5,182 nt of DNA from Candidatus Omnitrophota bacterium (GTDB lineage Bacteria > Omnitrophota > Gorgyraeia > Gorgyraeales > Gorgyraeaceae). The notes below the pieces were generated by a model. That model had not been told where the DNA came from and made no database searches. It saw only the letters and a list, made by a program, of their open reading frames with translations. The DNA lies in contig JAGVFL010000041.1 of NCBI GenBank assembly GCA_020057645.1, positions 1 through 5,182 on the forward strand, in the 5' to 3' direction. Of this stretch, positions 1 through 5,182 are shown one piece after another. The translations under genes and the position numbers were made by a program. Each line of letters opens with the position of its first letter. Within the stretch, counting starts at the first letter, position 1.

Positions 1-1
1 C

Positions 2-190
2 ACCACGCCGAATCCCACTTCCGGCATGCTGGTGCTTGTGCCGCGGGAGGACATTATTATATTGGATATGTCTGTGACAGAAGGAATGAAAATGATTATT
101 TCAGGCGGAGCAGTTACGCCAAAAGCCGATTATGGCAATACAGAAAACAGAAGCGATACTTTTAAAAAAGAAGGACTTCAGGGAAACTAG
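2..190 (+). CDS. DUF502 family membrane protein, C-terminal fragment (5' end outside window)
   Basis: An open frame enters from the left edge and ends at TAG 188-190, giving 62 residues. Its first part reads TTPNPTSGMLVLVPRED, followed by LDMSVTEGMKMIISGGAV. This matches my knowledge of the C-terminus of DUF502 proteins: a conserved T-PNPTSG segment, a V-P--D- segment, then a short amphipathic stretch ending in ISGG. DUF502 proteins are small integral membrane proteins of unknown function; their transmembrane helices lie upstream and are not visible here. The last 20 or so residues (KADYGNTEN onward) are polar, look unconserved and lie inside the start of recO in a different frame. The extended tail is therefore probably a by-product of the overlap rather than a functional domain. 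The family call is from recognition only. Confidence 0.72.
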   Translation, partial: TTPNPTSGMLVLVPREDIIILDMSVTEGMKMIISGGAVTPKADYGNTENRSDTFKKEGLQGN

Positions 191-773
191 TTTTATCCTT
201 ACTTTTTTTACGAAAGATTTCGGAAAAGTAGACGGTATTATAAAAGGCGCCAGGGGATATAGGCCAAGAGGCGACGCGAACCCCATATTTTTCAGCCTGG
301 ACCAGATAGTTTTTTACGAAAAGAAAAAAGGCGGCATTTCCATAATATCGCAGTGCGAGACGCAGGAGGTATTCCTTAATATACTCAAGGAATGGAGCAG
401 GGCAGCTTCAGCCTATTACATGCTGGAGCTGGTAGACGTATTTACCGAACCCGGAGGAAAATCAGAAGAGGTATTTGAATGCCTCCTGAATAGTTTTAAA
501 TTTTTGGATAACGGCAAAGAAGCGGAAAGCATAACCAGGCTTTTTGAAATAAAATTATTAACGGCCCTTGGTTTCTGGCCCGGCGCTGAATATTTCAAAT
601 TGACCAAAGGAGCCATGTCGAGCGTTATGCATCTGGAAAAAGAATCGTGGAAAACCGCTTCCAATATGAAATTGACAAAAGACGCGAATGCCGAGATAAA
701 GGCAATCACAGGCAAGATAATAGAGGAAAATTTAGACAGGCCGTTAAAAACTCTAAAAATATTCAAACCCTAA
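132..773 (+). CDS. recO: DNA repair protein RecO
   Basis: This 213-residue protein has the RecO layout. An N-terminal OB-fold opens with IQKTEAILLKKKDFRETS, followed by FTKDFGKVDGIIKGAR (about residues 26-41) and the SLDQIVFYEKKKGGISIISQCE strands (about 55-76). A helical C-terminal part follows, with LFEIKLLTALGFWP at about 140-153. RecO binds single-stranded DNA and SSB and, with RecR, loads RecA during gap repair. The ATG at 132 is chosen because the conserved KTEAI block begins four residues later. There is no close Shine-Dalgarno sequence (GGAG at 107-110 is 21 nt away), so translation may depend on coupling to the overlapping upstream gene. At 213 residues it is slightly short for the family (about 230-250). 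Its only cysteines are in SQCE and FECL, so the C4 zinc finger of many RecO proteins is absent, as in E. coli. Confidence 0.9.
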   Translation: MAIQKTEAILLKKKDFRETSFILTFFTKDFGKVDGIIKGARGYRPRGDANPIFFSLDQIVFYEKKKGGISIISQCETQEVFLNILKEWSRAASAYYMLELVDVFTEPGGKSEEVFECLLNSFKFLDNGKEAESITRLFEIKLLTALGFWPGAEYFKLTKGAMSSVMHLEKESWKTASNMKLTKDANAEIKAITGKIIEENLDRPLKTLKIFKP

Positions 774-788
774 TCTTAACCTTGCCCC

Positions 789-825
789 TAATGTTACACT
801 TTGACAATGTCAAAGTGTAACATTA
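789..825. repeat. Perfect 37-bp palindrome, family A copy 1 (recO-glyQ gap)
   Basis: The left arm TAATGTTACACTTTGACA (789-806) is the exact reverse complement of 808-825, around a single central A at 807. As RNA it would fold into a 17-bp stem with an AAT loop. It occupies over half of the 65-bp gap and ends 13 nt before the glyQ ATG, directly before the ribosome binding site. No T-run follows on either strand, so it is not an ordinary terminator. A diverged copy with the same length, centre and placement lies before glyS at 1688-1724. Both copies are preceded by CCC and followed by C. It could be a dispersed REP-like element, an mRNA stability or processing hairpin, or a long operator. Confidence 0.9.
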
Positions 826-826
826 C

Positions 827-834
827 GGAGGGAG
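827..834 (+). promoter_or_regulatory. Ribosome binding site of glyQ
   Basis: GGAGGGAG is a strong match to the anti-Shine-Dalgarno sequence. It starts one base after the palindrome ends and lies 4-7 nt before the ATG at 839, which fixes the glyQ start. If the palindrome forms a hairpin in the mRNA, this site is immediately at its foot and stays single-stranded. Confidence 0.8.
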
Positions 835-838
835 AGGC

Positions 839-1690
839 ATGAAAAAATTATCATTTCAGGAAGTAATAGAGAGATTGAATAAGTTTTGGTCGGACAGAGG
901 GTGTCTTATTATCGAGCCGTTGGATACAGAGGTTGGCGCAGGCACGTTTCATCCGGCCACATTTTTTAAATCGCTGGGAAAAGACCCGTGGCGCTGCGCC
1001 TATGTACAGCCTTCAAGGCGGCCTTGCGACGGCAGATATGCGGATAATCCGCTCAGACTTCAGCATTATTACCAGTATCAGGTTGTCATAAAACCAACTG
1101 TCCCTGATATAAGAAAAATCTATCTCGACAGCCTTAAATTCCTGGGAGTGGATTTAAAAGCTCATGAAGCAAGATTTGTGGAAGACGATTGGGAATCTCC
1201 TACTCTGGGCGCGTCAGGCCTTGGCTGGGAGGTATGGCTGGACAGCATGGAGATCACGCAGTTCACGTATTTCCAGCAGGTGGCAGGCATGGAATTAGAT
1301 ATTGTGCCATGCGAAATAACTTACGGCCTTGAGCGCATATGCATGTTCATTCAGGAAAAATTCAATTTATTCGACCTGGAATGGCATAACGGCGTGGCCT
1401 ACGGCGATATCCACAGGCGGCACGAAATAGAATATTCAAAATATAATTTCGAAGAAGCCGATATAGAGATGTATTCAAAGATGTTTGAATGTTTTGAAAA
1501 AGAAGCAAATAGATTGGCGGATAAAGGACTCGCGTATCCAGCTTATAGTTTTGTTTTGAAGACGTCGCACGCGTTTAATGTGCTTGACGCAAGGGGCGCA
1601 ATAAGCCAGAACGAGAGGCCCCGTTATATAGCGAGGGTCCGCTCTCTCGCCAAGCGCTGCGCCGACCTCTACCTGAACAATAAGCCCTAA
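839..1690 (+). CDS. glyQ: Glycyl-tRNA synthetase alpha subunit
   Basis: This 283-residue protein is the catalytic class II subunit of the bacterial alpha2beta2 glycyl-tRNA synthetase (EC 6.1.1.14), which charges tRNA-Gly in the cytoplasm. The class II core is easy to see: EVGAGTFHP (residues 31-39); [14 protein letters not shown] (54-67, motif 2 region); [17 protein letters not shown] (70-86); [20 protein letters not shown] (113-132); [10 protein letters not shown] (141-150); and EITYGLER (159-166, motif 3 with its arginine). [10 protein letters not shown] and [10 protein letters not shown] (247-268) match the family's C-terminal helices. Compared with the E. coli protein as I remember it (303 residues), this one ends about 20 residues early at LYLNNKP, and its TAA stop lies in the first three bases of a palindromic element. 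GlyS follows after 45 bp, as expected for subunits needed in equal amounts. Confidence 0.98.
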   Translation: MKKLSFQEVIERLNKFWSDRGCLIIEPLDTEVGAGTFHPATFFKSLGKDPWRCAYVQPSRRPCDGRYADNPLRLQHYYQYQVVIKPTVPDIRKIYLDSLKFLGVDLKAHEARFVEDDWESPTLGASGLGWEVWLDSMEITQFTYFQQVAGMELDIVPCEITYGLERICMFIQEKFNLFDLEWHNGVAYGDIHRRHEIEYSKYNFEEADIEMYSKMFECFEKEANRLADKGLAYPAYSFVLKTSHAFNVLDARGAISQNERPRYIARVRSLAKRCADLYLNNKP

Positions 1691-1724
1691 GTTTACACTG
1701 TGACAATGTCACAGTGTCAACTTA
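1688..1724. repeat. Near-perfect 37-bp palindrome, family A copy 2 (glyQ-glyS junction)
   Basis: The left arm TAAGTTTACACTGTGACA (1688-1705) pairs with 1707-1724 around a central A at 1706, with one mismatch (T1694 against C1718). Its first three bases are the glyQ stop codon, and it ends 11 nt before the glyS ATG, immediately upstream of the ribosome binding site. It matches the copy at 789-825 in length, centre (ACAATGT) and most of the arms. Of seven differences between copies, six form three compensatory pairs: T792-A822 to G1691-C1721, G793-C821 to T1692-A1720, and T801-A813 to G1700-C1712. This pattern suggests that pairing, rather than the exact sequence, is what is kept. No U-tract follows, so it is unlikely to be a terminator. 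Confidence 0.88.
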
Positions 1725-1725
1725 C

Positions 1726-1730
1726 AAAGG
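1726..1730 (+). promoter_or_regulatory. Ribosome binding site that sets the glyS start
   Basis: AAAGG lies 5 nt before the ATG at 1736. It supports that start over the in-frame GTG at 1700, which sits inside the palindrome and would add 12 residues (beginning MTMSQCQLTK) that do not resemble GlyS. Confidence 0.65.
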
Positions 1731-1735
1731 TAATT

Positions 1736-3799
1736 ATGAAAGATTTTTTGCTGGACATTAATGTTGAAGAGCTGCCGACGAGTTATGTGAGGCCTGCCTT
1801 GGATAGACTGAAAAGCGCATTTATCGAAAAACTTAAAGCAGAGCGCATATCGCACGGAAACGTCGCTGTCTTCGGGACAGCCTCGGTTCTTATCTGTTAT
1901 ATCAAGGATATGTCATTGAGACAGGAAGAACTTTCCCGGGAGATAAGCGGCCCTCCCAGAAAAATAGCGTTTGATGAAAATAATAAACCTACGCCTCAGG
2001 GTATGGGTTTCGCGAAAAATCAGGGGGTGGATGTAAAAGATTTAAAAATAAAACAAACGCCAAAAGGCGAGTATGTATTTATAGTCAAGAAAATAAAATC
2101 AAGGCCCACGAAAGAGGTCCTGCGGGATATAGCGCCTGATAGTATAAAATCTATAAGTTTTCCAAAGACGATGAGGTGGGACGATTCAGGCGCGAGATTC
2201 GCAAGGCCCATAGAATCTATACTGGCCTTGCTGGGCAGGGAAAATATAAATATTAAAATCGGCAACGTAGAGGCCAAACTTATTAAAGGCGCATCAATAA
2301 GCGCGTATCTTAAAAAACTGGAAAAATCGTATATCCTGGATCAGGATAAAAGAAAATTAGAGATAGAAAAGATGATTAAACTGGCTCAAAAAAAGCTTGG
2401 GCTGGATGAATGCGTTGACAAAAACCTCCTCGAGGAAACGAATTTCATGGTAAAATCCCCGGTACTCGTGGTAGGGGATTTTGACAAGAGATTTCTTACG
2501 GTCCCGAAAGACGTCCTGGCTGCCAGCATGTCCAAGCACCAGAGGATATTCCCTCTTTCCAAAAACGGCAGGCTCGTTAATAAATTTATCGCCATAATCG
2601 ACGGAAAGGGCCGGGACATAGGAAAGATGAAAAAGGTTTACGCCAATATTTTGGAAGCCAGGCTCAAGGATAGCCTGTTTTTTTATAACGAAGACACTAA
2701 AAAGCCGTTTTCGGACCTGACCCCTAAATTAAAAGACTTAATTTTTCAAAAGGATTTAGGTAATATGTTCGAAAAAAATCAAAGGCTTGAAGAACTTTCA
2801 TCGTTTATCTCGGAAAGATTAAATATAAACACTGCCAAGAAAGAGGATATTAAAAGGGCGGCGTATCTATGTAAAACAGACCTTGTCACGCAGATGGTAG
2901 GAGAATTCCCGAGCCTCCAGGGCGCTATGGGTATGGAGTATAGCCTTAGAAGCAAAGAAAAGGAATCCGTAGCCATAGCCATAAAAGAGCATTATCTTCC
3001 AAAAGGCCTGGACGACAATCTTCCCGAGACAATGGAAGGCGCGATACTTGCGATAAGCGACAGGGTTGATAACATAGTCGGACTTCTTGGGAGCGGGATA
3101 GAGCCGAAAGGAAGCTCTGATCCGTTCGGTATAAGAAGAAATTCCCATGGCCTGATTCAGATCATAAAACATAAAGGCTTCAGGATAGATTTGACAAGCC
3201 TGATTGATAAGACAATAGAATTATATAATCGTAGGGGAGGGTTTAAAACCCTCCCCTACAAACCTGAAGAATTGAGAGGTAGGGTAATTAATTACATAAA
3301 GGAAAGACTTGAATTTCTGACGCCGGATACCATGCCCCGCGAATTAAAACAGGCAGTCCTTAAATCAGGCTGCAATGATATCGTGGGCGTGTTTAAAAGA
3401 GTAGAGGCGCTCTCCAAGATAAGCTCCGAGAAATATTTTTTAAAGACAGCCAAGGTCTGCGAGAGAACGTCTAATATTTTAAAAGGCGCCAAAGGCGAAA
3501 AGATAGGCGCTGTAAATGAGGCCCTTTTAAAGGAGGATTTGGAAAAAAATGTGTGGGAGGCGTACTCAGCCAACAGCCGGGCAATAGAAAATTTAATAAA
3601 GGAAGAGAAGTACGAAGAAGCTACCAGGGTTTACGGAGACGCGTTTTTCGAAGCCCTGCATAAGTTTTTTGACAACGTGCTTGTGAACGCGGAAGACAGC
3701 TCTCTTCGCGAAAACAGGCTTGCGATGATGCAGGCCATTAATAAACTCTACACAAATGATGTAGCGGATCTGGCAATGTTGCCGCAGATTGTAGTTTAA
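1736..3799 (+). CDS. glyS: Glycyl-tRNA synthetase beta subunit
   Basis: This 687-residue protein is the tRNA-binding partner of GlyQ in the alpha2beta2 glycyl-tRNA synthetase, close to the family's usual length (about 690). The N-terminus FLLDINVEELP (residues 4-14) is the family hallmark. Further matches are PQGMGFAKNQGV (87-98), FPKTMRWDDSGARFARPI (142-159), the SMSKHQRIFP block (264-273), LEARLKDSLFFYNED (306-320), the HD-like region KTDLVTQMVGEFPSLQGAMG (380-399), and DPFGIRR (462-468). A DALR-type anticodon-binding end carries RENRLAMM (658-665). The ATG at 1736 is chosen because it has a ribosome binding site and starts just before the conserved FLLDI block. Residues 499-508 (RRGGFKTLPY) are encoded by a perfect 29-bp palindrome lying in the variable stretch between the IELY helix and the INYIKERLEFL helix. 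The insertion keeps the frame and the flanking conserved blocks, so the subunit is probably functional. Confidence 0.98.
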   Translation: MKDFLLDINVEELPTSYVRPALDRLKSAFIEKLKAERISHGNVAVFGTASVLICYIKDMSLRQEELSREISGPPRKIAFDENNKPTPQGMGFAKNQGVDVKDLKIKQTPKGEYVFIVKKIKSRPTKEVLRDIAPDSIKSISFPKTMRWDDSGARFARPIESILALLGRENINIKIGNVEAKLIKGASISAYLKKLEKSYILDQDKRKLEIEKMIKLAQKKLGLDECVDKNLLEETNFMVKSPVLVVGDFDKRFLTVPKDVLAASMSKHQRIFPLSKNGRLVNKFIAIIDGKGRDIGKMKKVYANILEARLKDSLFFYNEDTKKPFSDLTPKLKDLIFQKDLGNMFEKNQRLEELSSFISERLNINTAKKEDIKRAAYLCKTDLVTQMVGEFPSLQGAMGMEYSLRSKEKESVAIAIKEHYLPKGLDDNLPETMEGAILAISDRVDNIVGLLGSGIEPKGSSDPFGIRRNSHGLIQIIKHKGFRIDLTSLIDKTIELYNRRGGFKTLPYKPEELRGRVINYIKERLEFLTPDTMPRELKQAVLKSGCNDIVGVFKRVEALSKISSEKYFLKTAKVCERTSNILKGAKGEKIGAVNEALLKEDLEKNVWEAYSANSRAIENLIKEEKYEEATRVYGDAFFEALHKFFDNVLVNAEDSSLRENRLAMMQAINKLYTNDVADLAMLPQIVV
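3231..3259. repeat. Perfect 29-bp palindrome, family B, inside the glyS coding sequence
   Basis: The arm GTAGGGGAGGGTTT (3231-3244) is the exact reverse complement of 3246-3259, around a central A at 3245. As RNA it would form a 13-bp stem with a three-base loop. It shares no arm sequence with the two 37-bp palindromes. In the glyS frame it encodes R-R-G-G-F-K-T-L-P-Y. Of the three frames, the one starting at 3232 has stops (TAG at 3232 and TAA at 3244), and the other two are open. It begins with GTAG, the tetranucleotide that REP-associated tyrosine transposases (RAYTs) recognise beside REP hairpins. Translated palindromic inserts of this type recall Rickettsia palindromic elements. Membership in a dispersed family is inferred. 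Confidence 0.88.
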
Positions 3800-3810
3800 T
3801 AAACAATAGA

Positions 3811-3818
3811 AAGGAAGG
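3811..3818 (+). promoter_or_regulatory. Ribosome binding site of ppdK
   Basis: AAGGAAGG lies 11 nt before the ATG at 3830 and 20 nt before a second in-frame ATG at 3839. The spacing favours 3830. It occupies much of the 30-bp glyS-ppdK gap, which holds no hairpin or other visible signal, so ppdK is probably read from the same transcript. Confidence 0.6.
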
Positions 3819-3829
3819 TCGCGGTAAAA

Positions 3830-5182
3830 ATGGGTAAAATGGTTTACTTCTTTGGCGGCGGGAAAGCAGACGGAAACGAAAGCATGAAAAATCTTTTAGG
3901 AGGCAAGGGTGCTAACCTTGCGGCAATGGCAGGTCATAAGGATCTAAAGCTGCCTGTCCCTTCCGGATTTACGATTACGACTGAAATATGCGCCTATTAT
4001 TATCAGAATAAAGGAAAATATCCAAAGGGTTTAAAAGAAGACGTTGAAAAAAATCTGGCAAAGGTTGAAAAATTAATGGAGAAGGGCTTCGGCGACGTTG
4101 ATAACCCACTTCTTGTTTCTGTGCGTTCGGGCGCCCGTAAATCCATGCCTGGCATGATGGAGACGGTTTTGAACGTAGGCCTTACCGAGAAAACAATCCC
4201 GGGCATTATAAGGCAAACCGGAAACGAGAGGTTTGTTTATGACGCGTACAGGCGCCTTTTAATGATGTATTCCGACGTTGTCATGGAAAAGGCAGCGGGC
4301 GTTGAGCCTGAAGGCGACATGGGGATACGCAAGCAGCTCGAAAGAATAATGGACGGCGTGAAACATAAAAAAGGCGTGAAGAATGACACTGACCTGAACG
4401 GCGAAGATTTGAAAAAACTTTGCGCGGAGTTTAAAAATAAAATAAAAGAGGTCCTTAAAAAAGATTTTCCGGATGATCCTTACGAACAATTATGGGGCGG
4501 CATAAGCGCTGTATTCGCGTCTTGGAACGGTAAGCGCGCTATTTCTTACAGAAGGATTGAAAACATTCCCGATGAATGGGGCACTGCGGTAAACGTGCAG
4601 ACAATGGTTTTCGGAAACATGGGCAATGATTCCGCCACGGGCGTTGCGTTTACCAGGAATCCGGGTAACGGAGAAAACGGTTTTTACGGCGAGTATCTTG
4701 TAAACGCGCAGGGCGAAGACGTTGTAGCGGGTATCAGGACGCCTGCCCCGATAAATGAGTACTCCACAAGCGAGCACAACAAAGAACTCGTAAGGCTTGA
4801 GAAATTCATGCCCGCGATTTATAGGGATATCTGCGGCATAAGAAAAAGGCTGGAAAAACATTACAAGGACATGCAGGACATTGAATTTACCATTGAAAAA
4901 GGCAAGTTGTTCATGCTTCAGTGCCGTTCAGGAAAGAGAAACGGCCCTGCTGCCGTCAGAATGGCAGTGGACATGGTAAAAGAAAAACTCATAGATGTGA
5001 AAACAGCTGTCATGAGAGTTACCCCTGATCAATTGGATGAATTACTGCATCCTATAATAGACCCTAAGACAGAAAAATTGAGCAAGCCTATCGCGAAAGG
5101 TTTACCCGCAGGCCCGGGAGGCGCGGCCGGCCGGGCGGTATTTACGGCAGAAGAAGCTGTAAAGTGGAAAAAGGAAGGTAAA
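3830..5182 (+). CDS. ppdK: Pyruvate, phosphate dikinase, N-terminal half (3' end outside window)
   Basis: An open frame of 451 codons runs off the right edge without a stop. It is the N-terminal half of PPDK (EC 2.7.9.1, about 880-900 residues), a cytoplasmic enzyme interconverting pyruvate, ATP and phosphate with phosphoenolpyruvate, AMP and diphosphate. Recognisable blocks are VYFFGGGKADG (residues 5-15), NLLGGKGANL (21-30), LLVSVRSGARKSMPGMMETV (94-113), NVQTMVFGNMG (255-265), GVAFTRNP (271-278), YGEYLVNAQGEDVVAGIRTP (286-305), and IEFTIEKGKLFMLQ (351-364). Residues corresponding to the ATP-site residues K22, R92, D321, E323, Q335 and R337 of the Clostridium symbiosum enzyme are all present (K26, R99, D350, E352, Q364, R366). 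GLPAGPGGAAGRAVF (424-438) begins the segment leading to the phosphohistidine domain; that domain (GGMTSHAA) and the PEP/pyruvate barrel lie beyond the window. The usual QTRNGKR here reads QCRSGKR. Confidence 0.97.
   Translation, partial: MGKMVYFFGGGKADGNESMKNLLGGKGANLAAMAGHKDLKLPVPSGFTITTEICAYYYQNKGKYPKGLKEDVEKNLAKVEKLMEKGFGDVDNPLLVSVRSGARKSMPGMMETVLNVGLTEKTIPGIIRQTGNERFVYDAYRRLLMMYSDVVMEKAAGVEPEGDMGIRKQLERIMDGVKHKKGVKNDTDLNGEDLKKLCAEFKNKIKEVLKKDFPDDPYEQLWGGISAVFASWNGKRAISYRRIENIPDEWGTAVNVQTMVFGNMGNDSATGVAFTRNPGNGENGFYGEYLVNAQGEDVVAGIRTPAPINEYSTSEHNKELVRLEKFMPAIYRDICGIRKRLEKHYKDMQDIEFTIEKGKLFMLQCRSGKRNGPAAVRMAVDMVKEKLIDVKTAVMRVTPDQLDELLHPIIDPKTEKLSKPIAKGLPAGPGGAAGRAVFTAEEAVKWKKEGK

Noticed and set aside
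161..167. Slippery-type heptamer TTTAAAA at the start of recO as a programmed frameshift
   Set aside because: A -1 shift out of the recO frame would enter the upstream gene's frame and stop at 190, yielding only a tiny peptide, and no stimulatory structure is evident.
801..823. Perfect -35-like TTGACA (801-806) followed by TAACAT (818-823), as a promoter for glyQ
   Set aside because: The spacer is only 11 bp, too short for a sigma-70 promoter. At the proper 17-bp spacing the sequence is TACGGA, a poor -10. The TTGACA is explained by the palindrome arm.
789..825. Rho-independent terminator between recO and glyQ
   Set aside because: The stem is strong but no T-run follows on either strand, and the ribosome binding site begins one base after it. 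The same holds for the copy at 1688-1724.
774..838. Glycine T-box riboswitch before glyQ
   Set aside because: The gap is only 65 bp, has no T-box sequence or specifier stem, and is mostly the palindrome.
1700..1735. GTG start for glyS at 1700
   Set aside because: It lies within the palindrome, lacks a ribosome binding site and adds 12 residues unlike the family. The ATG at 1736 has AAAGG at good spacing.
2452..2482. 9-bp inverted repeat AAAATCCCC / GGGGATTTT with a 13-nt spacer inside glyS
   Set aside because: It encodes a conserved block (VKSPVLVVGDFD) that aligns without a gap to other GlyS proteins as I recall them, so it is probably a chance result of codon choice rather than an inserted element.
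4490..4861. Long antisense open frame (123 codons) opposite ppdK
   Set aside because: It is a shadow of the highly conserved PPDK coding sequence and its translation resembles no family I know. The same applies to the antisense frame at 416-766 opposite recO.
5111..5138. Locally very GC-rich patch with CGGCCGGCCG
   Set aside because: It encodes the glycine/alanine-rich PPDK linker (GPGGAAGRA), so its composition follows from the protein sequence.

Overview
The window is a compact bacterial gene string read entirely on the + strand: the end of a DUF502-type membrane protein gene, then recO, glyQ, glyS and the first half of ppdK. The genes are tightly spaced: a 59-bp overlap, then gaps of 65, 45 and 30 bp. 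No rho-independent terminator or convincing promoter lies between them, so co-transcription is likely. The separate alpha and beta glycyl-tRNA synthetase genes, RecO and a bacterial-type pyruvate phosphate dikinase show that the source is a bacterium. The moderate GC content, heavy use of AGG/AGA and ATA codons, and gene order would fit an uncultivated lineage such as Omnitrophota or a deltaproteobacterium-like group. That placement is a guess.

Region by region: positions 2-190 encode the C-terminus of the DUF502 protein. RecO (132-773) starts inside it in another frame. A 65-bp gap holds a perfect 37-bp palindrome just before the glyQ ribosome binding site. GlyQ (839-1690) ends inside a second, related 37-bp palindrome placed just before the glyS ribosome binding site. 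GlyS (1736-3799) carries a different, perfect 29-bp palindrome in frame within its coding sequence. PpdK starts at 3830 and runs off the end. No stretch longer than 300 bases lacks a gene.

GlyQ and GlyS together form the alpha2beta2 glycyl-tRNA synthetase. RecO acts in recombinational repair and PpdK interconverts pyruvate and phosphoenolpyruvate, so the cluster is housekeeping rather than one pathway. The unexpected content is the palindromes. Two copies of one family sit immediately upstream of the start sites of the two subunits of one enzyme, and they differ by three compensatory base-pair changes. A third palindrome, of another family, is translated as about ten residues of GlyS. They look like dispersed REP-like or RPE-like elements, some possibly co-opted as RNA or DNA signals. 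I could not search for other copies.
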